A stretch of 64,000 nucleotides of DNA from Bacillus sp. V3B (GTDB lineage Bacteria; Bacillota; Bacilli; Bacillales; Cytobacillaceae): assembly GCF_024494465.1 (NCBI RefSeq), contig NZ_JAETXM010000001.1, positions 682,001 to 746,000 of the forward strand. The letters run 5' to 3'. A program made the position numbers and the translations under genes. The notes under the pieces were generated by a model that was given only the letters and a program-made list of their open reading frames with translations, searched no databases and was not told the DNA's origin. Below, piece by piece: positions 1 to 10,324 of the stretch. Positions within the stretch are counted from its first letter, which is position 1. Each line of letters begins with the position of its first letter.

Positions 1-1
1 G

Positions 2-1309
2 AAAGGGGCACCAGATGTTCTTATTGGTAAGAGCGAAGCGATTCTTTGGGATGGCAAGAAGCAATTATTATCTTCAGAATCAAAGAATACAGTTCAAACA
101 GCTATCAATGACTTAGCCTCCCAAGCACTAAGAACAATTGCCATCGGATTTAAAGAAGTGTCTCCTCAAACACTGGTCCTTGATGAAAAAGAGGCAGAAA
201 AGGATTTAACATTTATCGGTTTGCTAGGAATAATTGATCCACCACGTCCAGAAGTGAAACTGGCTGTGAAGGAATGTAAGGATGCTGGAATTAAAACCGT
301 TATGATAACCGGCGACCATGTGATTACTGCAAAAGCCATTGCTAAACAGCTGGGTATTTTATCTAATCGATCAAAAGTATTGGATGGACCGGCACTTTCT
401 AAAATGTCAGTAGAAGAACTTGAAGATGTAGTTGAAGAGGTATCCGTCTTTGCCCGGGTGTCTCCAGAACACAAATTAAAAATTGTAAAAGCTCTGCAAA
501 ATAGAGGTCATATTGTGGCAATGACGGGTGACGGCGTTAATGACGCGCCTGCTATTAAAGCAGCGGACATTGGAATTGCCATGGGAATTACGGGAACAGA
601 TGTGGCAAAAGAGGCTTCTGCACTTGTTTTGCTAGATGATAATTTTGCAACCATTAAATCGGCCATTAAGGAAGGTCGAAATATATATGAAAATATTCGA
701 AAGTTTATTCGTTATTTATTAGCTTCTAATGTTGGCGAAATTTTAGTTATGTTATTTGCTATGATTTTAGCCTTGCCTTTACCACTCGTTCCTATCCAAA
801 TCCTTTGGGTGAATTTAGTAACGGATGGACTTCCAGCGATGGCACTTGGATTAGATCAGCCAGAAGGAGATGTTATGAAACGGAAGCCCCGGAGTCCGAA
901 AGAAGGAGTATTTGCTAGAGGATTAGGTTGGAAAGTAATTTCTAGAGGCTTTTTAATTGGACTTGTTACATTGTTTGCCTTTATTTTGGCCTATAAAGAT
1001 AATCCTGATCAGCTCGAATATGCTCAAACGGTGGCTTTTGCTACATTGGTTTTGGCACAGTTAATCCATGTATTTGATTGTAGGAGTGAAAAATCTATTC
1101 TTTCTCGTAATCCGTTTGGAAATAAATATTTAGTTTGGGCTGTAATCTCATCTTTACTTATGGTTCTTGTAGTGATCTATTATCCACCGTTACAACCAAT
1201 TTTCCATACTGTCCCAATCTTACCTTCTGATTGGTGGATCATTACAGGTCTTGCAGCCATTCCAACTTTTTTACTTGCAGGCTCATTTTTACTAAGAAAA
1301 ACAAAATGA
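2..1309 (+). CDS. yloB: Cation-transporting P-type ATPase (SERCA-like Ca2+ ATPase), C-terminal part
   Basis: The reading frame is open from base 2, so the gene enters from the left and only about 435 C-terminal residues are present. It begins with the nucleotide-binding KGAPD signature (KGAPE in most family members), followed by the P-domain motifs DPPRPEV, MITGDH and the hinge motif TGDGVNDAPA. Several hydrophobic segments follow, including NVGEILVMLF and the ILWVNLVTDGLPA stretch typical of M6 in SERCA-type pumps. The family couples ATP hydrolysis, via a phospho-aspartate in the missing part, to Ca2+ export across the cytoplasmic membrane. The position just before yloC matches B. subtilis yloB. 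The GTG at 158 is internal and not the start. Exact ion specificity is inferred, not shown. Confidence 0.93.
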   Translation, partial: KGAPDVLIGKSEAILWDGKKQLLSSESKNTVQTAINDLASQALRTIAIGFKEVSPQTLVLDEKEAEKDLTFIGLLGIIDPPRPEVKLAVKECKDAGIKTVMITGDHVITAKAIAKQLGILSNRSKVLDGPALSKMSVEELEDVVEEVSVFARVSPEHKLKIVKALQNRGHIVAMTGDGVNDAPAIKAADIGIAMGITGTDVAKEASALVLLDDNFATIKSAIKEGRNIYENIRKFIRYLLASNVGEILVMLFAMILALPLPLVPIQILWVNLVTDGLPAMALGLDQPEGDVMKRKPRSPKEGVFARGLGWKVISRGFLIGLVTLFAFILAYKDNPDQLEYAQTVAFATLVLAQLIHVFDCRSEKSILSRNPFGNKYLVWAVISSLLMVLVVIYYPPLQPIFHTVPILPSDWWIITGLAAIPTFLLAGSFLLRKTK

Positions 1310-1504
1310 AATATGTTATAATTTCTAAGGTAGTAGGGATATACTCTATTACCTTTTCTTTTACCTTTTCTTTGTTTGAGTTAGCGATCTCACTTTTCTA
1401 GAAATAAGAATACAAATAATAAAACATCATACTACTGAGCGAGTATAGATCATCATGTCTCCTGTACGGTAGTAATAGGCAGGAGTAGAATGGATGTGGT
1501 ATAA

Positions 1505-2380
1505 ATGGTTACAAGTATGACAGGGTTTGGAAGGAGTAAAAAGGGGACTGACTCTTTTTTAGTTTCTGTGGAAGTGAAAACGGTTAACCACCGCTTTTCA
1601 GAATTTTATATTCGAATGCCCCGCCAATTTAATCCAATAGAAGATAAGATTAAAAAGAAACTGAGTTCATCTATACATAGAGGAAGAATTGAAGTTTATG
1701 TAACTGTTGAAGGCGAAGGAATGGTTCAGCGCAAAGTGTCAGTTGATTGGGATTTACTTGATCATTATGTTAAGTCAATTGAAAAGATACAACAAAAGTA
1801 CGTTCTTGAACATGGGTTATCACTGCAAGATTTATTAAGTAGCGAAGATATCATTCACATAGAAGAAGATGAGACAAGTAATGAAGGTCTTGAGCGAATT
1901 ATTCTTGAAGCTGTTGAGGAAGCCACACTTTCAGTCAAACAAATGCGTGAAATGGAAGGGTATGCTCTCGGAAAGGATGTGAGCTCTCGTCTACAAAGAT
2001 TTCAAGATGTAGTGATTGATTTACAAAAGAGGGCACCAATTGTGGTTAACATGTATAAAGAGAGGTTATCAAAAAGGATAGATGAATTTGTTGGTGGCCA
2101 AGTGGACGAAGCCCGTATCCTAACAGAAGTGGCTATTTTTGCCGATAAAGCAGATATAAATGAAGAATTAACACGGTTGAATAGTCATATTAAACAGTTT
2201 GAGAAGATACTTACTTTAGCAGATCCTATCGGCCGAAAACTTGATTTTCTACTACAAGAAATGAATAGAGAGGTTAATACGATTGGTTCAAAAGCAAATG
2301 ATTCTGAGATTGCAAAAGAAGTTGTTGAAATGAAAAGTATCCTGGAGAAAATGAAAGAGCAGGTACAAAACATTGAATAG
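1505..2380 (+). CDS. yloC: YicC/YloC family endoribonuclease
   Basis: A 291-residue protein beginning VTSMTGFGR, the hallmark N-terminus of the YicC family, and ending with the conserved DUF1732 block (RKLDFLLQEMNREVNTIGSKA). E. coli YicC is known as an endoribonuclease; the Bacillus member is little studied, so activity is inferred from family. The ATG at 1505 has no good Shine-Dalgarno at normal distance: AGGAG at 1481-1485 lies 19 bases upstream. It better serves a tiny ATG GAT GTG GTA TAA frame that ends exactly at the yloC start. It leads a close group with remA, gmk and rpoZ, as in B. subtilis. Confidence 0.93.
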   Translation: MVTSMTGFGRSKKGTDSFLVSVEVKTVNHRFSEFYIRMPRQFNPIEDKIKKKLSSSIHRGRIEVYVTVEGEGMVQRKVSVDWDLLDHYVKSIEKIQQKYVLEHGLSLQDLLSSEDIIHIEEDETSNEGLERIILEAVEEATLSVKQMREMEGYALGKDVSSRLQRFQDVVIDLQKRAPIVVNMYKERLSKRIDEFVGGQVDEARILTEVAIFADKADINEELTRLNSHIKQFEKILTLADPIGRKLDFLLQEMNREVNTIGSKANDSEIAKEVVEMKSILEKMKEQVQNIE

Positions 2381-2443
2381 ACCTTGTTTAGAAAACAATC
2401 GTCAGGGTGAAACTAATTTACTGATGATAGGGGGAACAAAAGG

Positions 2444-2704
2444 GTGATCAAACTGATTAATATCGGTTTTGGAAATATTGTTTCCGCTAACCGGATTATT
2501 TCGATCGTAAGTCCTGAATCAGCACCTATTAAAAGGATTATCCAGGATGCTCGAGATCGTGGTTCTCTAATTGATGCAACATATGGGAGAAGAACGCGTG
2601 CTGTTATTGTGATGGATAGTGATCATGTGATTTTAAGTGCGGTTCAGCCTGAAACGGTTGCACATCGTTTAAATGATCGGGATGAAATATTGGATGAAGG
2701 GTAG
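2444..2704 (+). CDS. remA: Extracellular matrix regulatory protein RemA
   Basis: An 86-residue protein with a GTG start and a good upstream ribosome site (AGGGGG near 2429). The sequence [21 protein letters not shown] followed by [21 protein letters not shown] is characteristic of RemA (YlzA). In B. subtilis RemA is a ring-forming DNA-binding protein that activates biofilm matrix operons and osmoprotection genes in parallel with the SinR pathway. The arginine-rich centre ([16 protein letters not shown]) fits the DNA-contacting region. It sits between yloC and gmk exactly as in B. subtilis, 9 bases before gmk, so it is probably co-transcribed with nucleotide metabolism and RNA polymerase genes. 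Confidence 0.95.
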   Translation: MIKLINIGFGNIVSANRIISIVSPESAPIKRIIQDARDRGSLIDATYGRRTRAVIVMDSDHVILSAVQPETVAHRLNDRDEILDEG

Positions 2705-3328
<624 letters not shown>

Positions 3329-3329
3329 T

Positions 3330-3551
3330 ATGTTAGATCCTTCGATTGACTCATTAATGACAAAAATTGATAGTAAGTATTCGTTAGTTTCGGTTGCTGC
3401 AAAGCGGGCACGACAAACGCAATTAGGTGCAGGTCCTCTGTTAAACCGATATATTTCTCATAAAAATGTCGGTAAAGCACTTGAAGAAATCAACGCAGAT
3501 AAATTATTTTATCGCTTATCAGATCGAATACTAAGTGCTAGATATGATTGA
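3330..3551 (+). CDS. rpoZ: DNA-directed RNA polymerase omega subunit
   Basis: A 73-residue protein, [29 protein letters not shown] and onward, matching the omega subunit, which helps fold and retain beta-prime in RNA polymerase. The N-terminal [12 protein letters not shown] helix is the conserved core of the family. It starts one base after gmk ends, with GGAGG in the gmk coding end (near 3317) as ribosome site. It is followed by a rho-independent terminator, so it closes the yloC-remA-gmk-rpoZ unit. The B. subtilis counterpart is yloH. Confidence 0.95.
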   Translation: MLDPSIDSLMTKIDSKYSLVSVAAKRARQTQLGAGPLLNRYISHKNVGKALEEINADKLFYRLSDRILSARYD

Positions 3552-3562
3552 AAAGTGGGAAG

Positions 3563-3590
3563 GGCTGACCATGTCAGTCCCTTTTCTATT
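3563..3590 (+). terminator. Rho-independent terminator after rpoZ
   Basis: The arms GGGCTGAC (3563-3570) and GTCAGTCCC (3574-3582) pair with one bulged A, loop CAT, followed by a T-rich run (TTTTCTATTT). It lies 11 bases after the rpoZ stop and before the coaBC ribosome site. Confidence 0.8.
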
Positions 3591-3667
3591 TATTAGATAA
3601 GAAATATCATTTGCTTCTTGCATAATGAAAACAAGTGATTTTAAATTGTAAATGGGAGGTTAGGTTT

Positions 3668-4876
3668 ATGCTAGATGGTAAAAACATTTTATTATGTGTA
3701 ACGGGTGGGATAGCTGTATACAAGGCGGCCGCTCTTACAAGTAAACTTACCCAAGCTGGAGCAGAGGTACGTGTTATTTTAAGCGATTCAGCTGCTGAGT
3801 TTGTTACGCCACTTACCTTTCAAGCATTATCACGTAATGATGTGTATATGAATACATTTGATGAAAAAGATTCAAAAAAGATTGCCCATATCGATTTAGC
3901 TGATTGGGCTGATCTTGTTTTAGTGGCACCGGCCACCGCCAATGTTATTGGGAAGATTGCAGGTGGGATTGCTGATAATATGATTACCACTACTCTTCTA
4001 GCAGCTACTGCTCCTGTTTGGATAGCGCCAGCGATGAATGTTCACATGTACGAACACCCAGCGGTGAAAAGAAACTTAGAAACGTTGAATCAATACGGTT
4101 ATACGTTCATTGAACCTGGTGAAGGTTATTTAGCCTGCGGTTATGTTGGAAAAGGGCGATTAGAGGAGCCGGAAATCATTGTAGCAAAAATAACTGAGTA
4201 TTTTAGTAGATCTGTTGGCAAATGGGCTGGTAAAACGATCATCATTACTGCTGGACCAACAAGAGAAAATATTGATCCTGTTCGTTATATGACAAATCAC
4301 TCGACAGGAAAAATGGGCTATGCAATAGCTGCGGAAGCCGAGAGGGCTGGAGCAAAAGTTATTTTAATTTCAGGTCCTGTTTCACTTACACCGCCACAAG
4401 GAGTACATATGGTCATGGTTGAAAGTGCAAAGGAAATGTATGAAGCTGTATTCAATCATTTTGCCGATGCAGATATCGTAATTAAATCAGCAGCTGTTGC
4501 TGACTATCGACCAAAAACGTATTATGACCGCAAGATAAAAAAACAACCCGGTGAACAAGTAATTGAGCTTGAAAGAACAAAGGATATTTTAATGGAGCTT
4601 GGACAAAGAAAAGAAAAACAAATCTTGATTGGCTTTGCCGCTGAAACAGATCATGTGGAAGAATACGCAAAGAAAAAGCTTATAAGTAAAAATGCAGATA
4701 TGATCGTTGCAAACAATGTACAGGAAGCTGGGGCCGGTTTCGGGACAGATACAAATATTGTTACCTTCTATAAAAAGGATGATACAGCGAAGAAATTACC
4801 TCTACTTTCGAAAAAAGAAGTAGCCTGCCAAATTTTAGATGAAGCTTTCTTACTATTAAAGGAAAATAATCAATGA
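3668..4876 (+). CDS. coaBC: Bifunctional phosphopantothenoylcysteine decarboxylase / phosphopantothenate-cysteine ligase
   Basis: Performs two consecutive steps of coenzyme A synthesis. The N-terminal FMN-dependent CoaC domain shows the catalytic His74 (AHIDLADW), the PAMN substrate motif at 121-124 and the ACGYVGKGRL clamp with Cys157. The C-terminal CoaB half begins around GKTIIITAGPTRENIDPVRYMTNHSTGKMG and forms phosphopantothenoylcysteine from CTP or ATP, phosphopantothenate and cysteine. The ATG at 3668 is chosen because GGGAGGT lies at 3654-3660; a GTG at 3635 would place that site inside the gene. Length is 402 residues, normal. The stop overlaps the priA start (ATGA). Confidence 0.95.
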   Translation: MLDGKNILLCVTGGIAVYKAAALTSKLTQAGAEVRVILSDSAAEFVTPLTFQALSRNDVYMNTFDEKDSKKIAHIDLADWADLVLVAPATANVIGKIAGGIADNMITTTLLAATAPVWIAPAMNVHMYEHPAVKRNLETLNQYGYTFIEPGEGYLACGYVGKGRLEEPEIIVAKITEYFSRSVGKWAGKTIIITAGPTRENIDPVRYMTNHSTGKMGYAIAAEAERAGAKVILISGPVSLTPPQGVHMVMVESAKEMYEAVFNHFADADIVIKSAAVADYRPKTYYDRKIKKQPGEQVIELERTKDILMELGQRKEKQILIGFAAETDHVEEYAKKKLISKNADMIVANNVQEAGAGFGTDTNIVTFYKKDDTAKKLPLLSKKEVACQILDEAFLLLKENNQ

Positions 4877-7287
4877 CCATAGCAAGAGTGATTGTCGATG
4901 TGCCAGCGAAGCAGACGGACAAGCCCTTTGATTATGCCATTCCCGTTCCATTACAAGATGTTATTAAGCCAGGAATGCGTGTCATTGTTCCTTTTGGTCC
5001 TCGAAAAGTGCAAGGTTTTGTCATTTCCATTGTGTCGGAATCCTCGTTTGCAAAGCTCCGAAAAATCATCGAGCCGATGGATATTGAACCGGTATTAAAC
5101 GAGGAGTTACTCGATCTCTCTGATTGGTTAACTGAACAAACATTATGTTATAAGATTTCTGCCTTTCAGGTAATGTTACCACCCGCATTAAAAGCTAAAT
5201 ATGAGAAAAAGGTTAAACTTGTAGATCGAGGAAAGCTGAATCATTTACCTGAAATGATTCAGTTTTTATTCCGTGACAAGTATGTGCTTAAATGGGATGA
5301 AGCGCTAGAAACAGGCCAGCTCTCTCAATTTCAAAAAGAAGTGGCAAGTGGGTTGCTTGAAGTATTATATGAAGTGAAAGAACGTGTAAAAAAGAAACAA
5401 ATAAAGGTGATTGCTCCTGTGGTTACAAAGGAAGATCTACTTGCAAAGAAGAAGGATCTTCCAAGTCGTGGTTTAAAACAAAAACAAGTGATCGATTATT
5501 TTATTAACAACCCAGCACCTATCGAACGGCCAAAAATATTGTCACTACTTGGTGTTTCAAGTTCTGTTATCAAAGGGCTTATTGAAAAAGACATTCTTTT
5601 TGAAACGACGAGGGAAGTCTACCGCGATCCGTATGAGAATCGTATAATTGAAAAAACGGAACCTCATTTGTTAACGAGCGAACAATCAAAAGCCATACAA
5701 CCCATTTTAAAGTCGCTATCTGAAAAAAAGCATGACGTCTTTCTTTTATATGGAGTGACAGGAAGTGGAAAAACGGAAGTTTACTTACAATCGATCCAAA
5801 GAGTTCTAGAAGATGGTCGAGAAGGAATTGTTCTGGTTCCAGAAATTTCACTCACGCCACAAATGGTAAACCGCTTTAAAGGACGATTTGGTGATCAAGT
5901 AGCTGTTCTCCACAGCGGACTTTCTATTGGTGAAAAATATGATGAATGGAGAAAAATTCAACGAAAAGAAGTTAGGGTTGTGGTTGGAGCACGTTCGGCC
6001 ATTTTTGCCCCTTTTGAAAATCTAGGGATTATCATCATTGATGAAGAGCATGAAACAAGCTATAAGCAAGAAGATAATCCGAGATATCATGCCCGGGAAG
6101 TTGCAATTGAAAGGGCAAAAAAACACTGCTGTCCGGTTGTGCTTGGCAGTGCGACCCCCTCTTTAGAAACGTTTGCTCGAGCACAAAAAGGCGTTTATCA
6201 GCTTTTAACCTTATCCAAACGAATGAATTCTCATGATTTGCCTGATGTAGAAATTGTGGATATGCGTGAGGAGTTGCGGGGAGGTAATCGCTCCATGTTT
6301 TCGCGCATCTTGTTTGAAAAATTACAAGATCGAATAGCGAAAAAAGAGCAAACCGTACTATTTCTCAATAAACGTGGCCATTCTTCCTTTGTCATGTGCC
6401 GTGATTGTGGGTATGTGGTCCAGTGTCCGAATTGTGATATTTCATTAACGTATCACCGCTTCAATCAGCAAATGAAGTGCCATTATTGCGGTTATGAAGC
6501 AATGGTTCCAACAACTTGTCCGGAATGCACAAGTGAGCATATTCGTTATTTTGGTACGGGAACACAAAAGGTAGAGGAAGAGATTGGTAGACTACTTCCT
6601 GAAGCAAAAGTGATTCGTATGGATGTGGATACAACGTCAAGAAAAGGATCGCATGAAAAGCTATTAACAGCCTTTCAGGAAGAACGTGCGGATATTTTAC
6701 TTGGTACACAAATGATCGCAAAGGGGTTAGATTTTCCGAATATCACGTTAGTTGGCGTTTTGTCGGCGGATACGATGCTGCATTTACCAGACTTTCGTTC
6801 ATCGGAAAAAACCTTTCAATTGTTAACACAAGTGAGTGGTCGAGCAGGCAGGCATGAGCTTGCAGGGGAAGTTGTTATTCAAACCTATACACCTGAGCAT
6901 TATAGTATCGAGCTTGCGGGCCAACAGGATTATGATCAATTTTATCAAAGAGAAATGCAGATTCGAAAAATCCATAGATATCCGCCTTTTTATTATATTG
7001 CTTTAATAACGGTTAGCCATGAGGAACTGATGAAAGTAGTTGGCGTTACTGAGAAAATTACGAAATTTATCATTTCTCGACTATCCGCTGAAGCATTTGT
7101 GCTCGGTCCAGTCGCATCACCGATTCCGAGAATTAATAATAAATACCGATATCAATGTTTAATTAAATATAAGCAAGAACCGAATCTAACAGAGGCATTA
7201 AAAGCGGTTCTTGATCATTATCAGCAAGATGCTCACACAACAGGCTTACAAGTTTCCATTGATACAAATCCTTTTATACTCATGTAA
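4873..7287 (+). CDS. priA: Primosomal protein N' (replication restart helicase PriA)
   Basis: An 804-residue superfamily 2 helicase that recognises stalled forks and reloads the replicative helicase. It shows an N-terminal DNA-binding region, Walker A GVTGSGKTEVYL near residue 294, the DEEH box (IIIDEEHETSYKQED) near 390, and a cysteine-rich zinc-binding insertion at about 509-556 (CRDCGYVVQCPNCD, CHYCGYE, CPECTS). The C-terminal helicase part contains GTQMIAKGLDFPNITLVGVL and QVSGRAGR. The start ATG overlaps the coaBC stop by 4 bases, indicating translational coupling. Length and motif order are normal for Firmicute PriA. Confidence 0.97.
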   Translation: MTIARVIVDVPAKQTDKPFDYAIPVPLQDVIKPGMRVIVPFGPRKVQGFVISIVSESSFAKLRKIIEPMDIEPVLNEELLDLSDWLTEQTLCYKISAFQVMLPPALKAKYEKKVKLVDRGKLNHLPEMIQFLFRDKYVLKWDEALETGQLSQFQKEVASGLLEVLYEVKERVKKKQIKVIAPVVTKEDLLAKKKDLPSRGLKQKQVIDYFINNPAPIERPKILSLLGVSSSVIKGLIEKDILFETTREVYRDPYENRIIEKTEPHLLTSEQSKAIQPILKSLSEKKHDVFLLYGVTGSGKTEVYLQSIQRVLEDGREGIVLVPEISLTPQMVNRFKGRFGDQVAVLHSGLSIGEKYDEWRKIQRKEVRVVVGARSAIFAPFENLGIIIIDEEHETSYKQEDNPRYHAREVAIERAKKHCCPVVLGSATPSLETFARAQKGVYQLLTLSKRMNSHDLPDVEIVDMREELRGGNRSMFSRILFEKLQDRIAKKEQTVLFLNKRGHSSFVMCRDCGYVVQCPNCDISLTYHRFNQQMKCHYCGYEAMVPTTCPECTSEHIRYFGTGTQKVEEEIGRLLPEAKVIRMDVDTTSRKGSHEKLLTAFQEERADILLGTQMIAKGLDFPNITLVGVLSADTMLHLPDFRSSEKTFQLLTQVSGRAGRHELAGEVVIQTYTPEHYSIELAGQQDYDQFYQREMQIRKIHRYPPFYYIALITVSHEELMKVVGVTEKITKFIISRLSAEAFVLGPVASPIPRINNKYRYQCLIKYKQEPNLTEALKAVLDHYQQDAHTTGLQVSIDTNPFILM

Positions 7288-7340
7288 ATAGGAAAACTTC
7301 ATTCTTAAACGTTATGATTCAGAAAAATTGGAAAAACTAG

Positions 7341-7506
7341 ATGAAAAGCGTAAGCGACTTGCTCAGGGGCGACAAGCTTAAGAGGGCTCGGGGAGAAGGT
7401 TGTTCTTTAACCTTCTCATCGAGACAGCTTAAGACCTCGAGCCCCTAGGCGCTGGAGCTAGACAATGAAAAGCGTAAGCGACTTGCTCAGGGGCGACAAG
7501 CTTAAG
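7341..7506. repeat. Intergenic repeat element with exact 42-bp direct repeat and internal hairpins
   Basis: Between priA and def. The 42 bases at 7341-7382 recur exactly at 7465-7506. The intervening segment folds: GAGAAGGTT (7393-7401) pairs with AACCTTCTC (7409-7417) over a 7-base loop. The flanking GGGCTCG (7384-7390) pairs with CGAGCCC (7438-7444). The segment ends in GCGCTGGAGCTAGACA, and similar ends occur near 23090, 34460 and 49838, so this is one member of a dispersed family. GC content is higher than in neighbouring intergenic DNA. It is not protein coding. Whether it acts as RNA or is a mobile relic is unknown. Confidence 0.85.
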
Positions 7507-7546
7507 TATTTTAGTCTAGAGAATAGTCATTAGGGGAGGAACCAAA

Positions 7547-8032
7547 TTGGCAGTCAAAAAAATTGTTATGTATCCAGCAGATATATTGGAACAACCGTGT
7601 AAACCGGTGACAACTTTTAATAATAAATTAAAAAAATTGTTGAACGATATGTATGATACGATGATTGAATTCGATGGGGTAGGTCTTGCTGCACCGCAAG
7701 TTGGTGTGGATGAGCAGATTGCGATCGTTGATATAGATGATGAAACAGGAACAATTGAAATGATTAATCCTGAAATACTTGAATCTAAGGGTGAACAAAC
7801 GGGTGTGGAAGGCTGTTTAAGTTTCCCAGGATTATACGGGGAAGTATCTCGCCCTTTTTATGTAAAAGTAAAGGCACAAGATCGAAAAGGGAGAACATTT
7901 ACGATTGAAGCTGAGGACTATCTTGCCCGTGCAATTCAGCATGAAATTGACCATTTACAAGGGATATTATTTACTTCAAAGGTAGTAAAATATATAGAAG
8001 AAAGTGAATTGCAGGAGGTGGAAAGTGAATGA
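7547..8032 (+). CDS. def: Peptide deformylase
   Basis: Removes the N-formyl group from nascent proteins using a metal (Fe2+ or Zn2+). The three PDF motifs are clear: [10 protein letters not shown] at residues 44-53, EGCLS with ligand Cys90, and QHEIDH with ligands His132 and His136 and catalytic Glu133. At 161 residues without the Gram-positive type 2 insertion it looks like a type 1 enzyme. The TTG start at 7547 is supported by AGGGGAGGA at 7532-7540. Its stop overlaps the fmt start, pairing the enzyme with the one that adds the formyl group to initiator tRNA. Confidence 0.96.
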   Translation: MAVKKIVMYPADILEQPCKPVTTFNNKLKKLLNDMYDTMIEFDGVGLAAPQVGVDEQIAIVDIDDETGTIEMINPEILESKGEQTGVEGCLSFPGLYGEVSRPFYVKVKAQDRKGRTFTIEAEDYLARAIQHEIDHLQGILFTSKVVKYIEESELQEVESE

Positions 8033-8982
8033 CGAAAATCGTATTTATGGGAACACCTGACTTTTCCGTTCCTGTTTTAAGACAATTAATTGCAGATAGC
8101 TATGAAGTGATTGGTGTGGTGACTCAACCAGATAGACCGGTTGGAAGGAAAAAAGTTTTGACTCCTCCTCCTGTAAAGATAGAAGCAGAAAAACAAGGGA
8201 TTCCTGTATTTCAACCAGAAAAAATTAGTCGTCCTGATGAGTTAGCACCTATATTGGAGCTGCACCCTGATTTAGTAGTAACGGCTGCATTTGGACAACT
8301 ATTACCAAAGGAATTACTTGAAGCCCCTCGGTTTGGTTGCATTAATGTTCATGCTTCGCTGCTGCCGGAATTGCGTGGTGGAGCACCTATCCACTATGCG
8401 ATTATGCAAGGGAAAGAAAAAACTGGGGTTACGATTATGTACATGGCTGAGAAGTTGGATGCTGGAGATATCCTAACCCAAGTAGAAGTACCTATATTAG
8501 AGAATGACGATGTTGGAACAATGCATGAGAAGCTAAGCGATGCAGGGGCAACGCTCTTGTCTGAAACACTTCCTAAATTATTACGTGGTGAGCTGAAGCC
8601 AACGAAGCAAATAGATGATGAAGCTACTTTCGCCTCTAACATAAAAAGAGAACAAGAAAAAATTGATTGGACACAAACAGGTGAAATGATCTATAACCAT
8701 ATTCGCGGCTTGCATCCTTGGCCTGTTGCCTATACAAAGCTTAAAGGTAGTGTAATAAAGATTTGGAAGGCTGTGAAAGTACCTTCTCAAGAAAGCCTTA
8801 CACCAGGAACCATAACGAAAATCGAAAACGATGGCTTTACGGTGGCAACGGGGAATGGAACAGCTATTAAAGTTTTGGAATTGCAACCATCAGGTAAAAA
8901 AAGAATGAATGCTGAACAATTTTTAAGAGGGGCCGGACCCAATTTGACTATCGGTATTCAACTAGGAGAACATCATGAATAA
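8029..8982 (+). CDS. fmt: Methionyl-tRNA formyltransferase
   Basis: Transfers a formyl group from 10-formyltetrahydrofolate to initiator Met-tRNA. The 317-residue protein has the N-terminal formyltransferase fold starting [15 protein letters not shown], the catalytic [14 protein letters not shown] segment near residues 108-121 and the [16 protein letters not shown] block. A C-terminal OB-like domain starts around residue 205. The start overlaps def by four bases (ATGA) and its end overlaps rsmB by eight, forming the def-fmt-rsmB group common in bacteria. Confidence 0.97.
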   Translation: MTKIVFMGTPDFSVPVLRQLIADSYEVIGVVTQPDRPVGRKKVLTPPPVKIEAEKQGIPVFQPEKISRPDELAPILELHPDLVVTAAFGQLLPKELLEAPRFGCINVHASLLPELRGGAPIHYAIMQGKEKTGVTIMYMAEKLDAGDILTQVEVPILENDDVGTMHEKLSDAGATLLSETLPKLLRGELKPTKQIDDEATFASNIKREQEKIDWTQTGEMIYNHIRGLHPWPVAYTKLKGSVIKIWKAVKVPSQESLTPGTITKIENDGFTVATGNGTAIKVLELQPSGKKRMNAEQFLRGAGPNLTIGIQLGEHHE

Positions 8983-10324
8983 TAAGCGTAAAAATGTCCG
9001 TGAAGCAGCACTTGAAATTCTGGAAATGATTGAAAAAAATCAGTCATATAGTAATTTGCTATTGAATAACAGTATCAAAAAAAATGAAATTGATAAAAAA
9101 GATATTGGTTTGTTAACGGAATTAACATATGGAACATTGCAAAGGAAAATAGCACTTGATTATTATCTCTCCCCTTTTTTAGCGAAAAATAAAAAGCTTG
9201 AAAGCTGGGTTCGACAATTACTAAGGCTAACGATTTATCAAATGGTTTATTTGGATAAAATTCCTGATCGGGCTGCGATCCACGAAGCAGTAGAGATTGC
9301 AAAACGACGTGGCCATAAAGGAATTGCTAGTCTTGTAAATGGGATTCTCCGCAGTATGCAAAGAGAGGGGATTCCTTCCTTTGATGCCATAGAAGACCCA
9401 ATTGAAAGATTGTCTATTCGTACAAGTCATCCACTATGGCTTGTAAAACGGTGGGTTAGCCAATTTGGATTTGAAGAGACAAAGGCGATGTGTGAGCTGA
9501 ACTTAACAGCTCCTACAATGACAGGCCGTGTAAATACGACAAAAATCAGTCGTGATGAATGTCTTGTACAACTAGCATCAGAAGGCTTTGAAGTAAAGGC
9601 AAGCTTAGTGGTACCTGAAGCCATCCTTTGTTTAAAAGGGAATCTAGCTCATTCTGATACATTCAAAAAAGGTTTACTAACAATTCAAGACGAAAGCTCA
9701 ATGATTGTTGGACTTGCTCTTGGAGTAACAGATCAACAAAAGGTACTCGATGCTTGTGCTGCTCCTGGTGGAAAATCAACTCATATTGCTGAAAAAATGA
9801 ATGGAACTGGAGAAGTAATTTCTCTCGACTTACACGAACATAAAGTCAAGTTGATTCGTGAAAATGCTAGAAGACTTGAACTTTCAAATATTCAAGCAAA
9901 AACCCTTGATAGTAGAGATGTTCAGGAGCATTTTGAAAAAGAGTCCTTTGATCGAATTTTATTGGACGCCCCCTGTACTGGACTAGGAGTCATGAGAAGA
10001 AAACCAGATATTAAATATACGAAAAAGGAAGAAGATTTATTTCAGTTACAAAAGATTCAAAAAACATTACTAGAATCTGTGGCCTCTTTATTAAAAAAAG
10101 ATGGTATTCTTGTTTATAGTACGTGTACAATTGACCAGGAAGAAAATCAAGAGGTAGTTGAAGCGTTTTTACAACAACACCCTGAGTATGTACGTGATGA
10201 AACATTCAGGGAACGAATCCCAGGGGAAATTCAGTCCTTAGTTAAAAACAGCGAAATGCAAATACTACCGCAATATTTTAATTCAGATGGATTTTACATT
10301 GCTTGTTTAAGGAAAAAGGACTAA
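8975..10324 (+). CDS. rsmB: 16S rRNA m5C967 methyltransferase RsmB
   Basis: A 449-residue SAM-dependent methyltransferase. The first about 140 residues form a NusB-like RNA-binding domain ([33 protein letters not shown]). The catalytic domain shows [12 protein letters not shown] (SAM binding, near 260), [17 protein letters not shown] (near 331) and [15 protein letters not shown] (near 381). The cysteines in the last two are those used for m5C transfer. The B. subtilis counterpart is yloM. AGGAG lies just before the ATG. In B. subtilis the next gene is rlmN (yloN); here the sequence passes after 46 bases to prpC. Confidence 0.95.
   Translation: MNNKRKNVREAALEILEMIEKNQSYSNLLLNNSIKKNEIDKKDIGLLTELTYGTLQRKIALDYYLSPFLAKNKKLESWVRQLLRLTIYQMVYLDKIPDRAAIHEAVEIAKRRGHKGIASLVNGILRSMQREGIPSFDAIEDPIERLSIRTSHPLWLVKRWVSQFGFEETKAMCELNLTAPTMTGRVNTTKISRDECLVQLASEGFEVKASLVVPEAILCLKGNLAHSDTFKKGLLTIQDESSMIVGLALGVTDQQKVLDACAAPGGKSTHIAEKMNGTGEVISLDLHEHKVKLIRENARRLELSNIQAKTLDSRDVQEHFEKESFDRILLDAPCTGLGVMRRKPDIKYTKKEEDLFQLQKIQKTLLESVASLLKKDGILVYSTCTIDQEENQEVVEAFLQQHPEYVRDETFRERIPGEIQSLVKNSEMQILPQYFNSDGFYIACLRKKD

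Noticed and set aside
1310-1504. Promoter or terminator between yloB and yloC
   Set aside because: Only a short duplication (TTACCTTTTC twice) and AT-rich DNA; no pair of boxes or stem-loop convincing enough.
7341-7506. CRISPR-like array from the two 42-bp repeats
   Set aside because: Only two copies, a single 82-base core between them that itself folds with the repeats, and no cas genes nearby.
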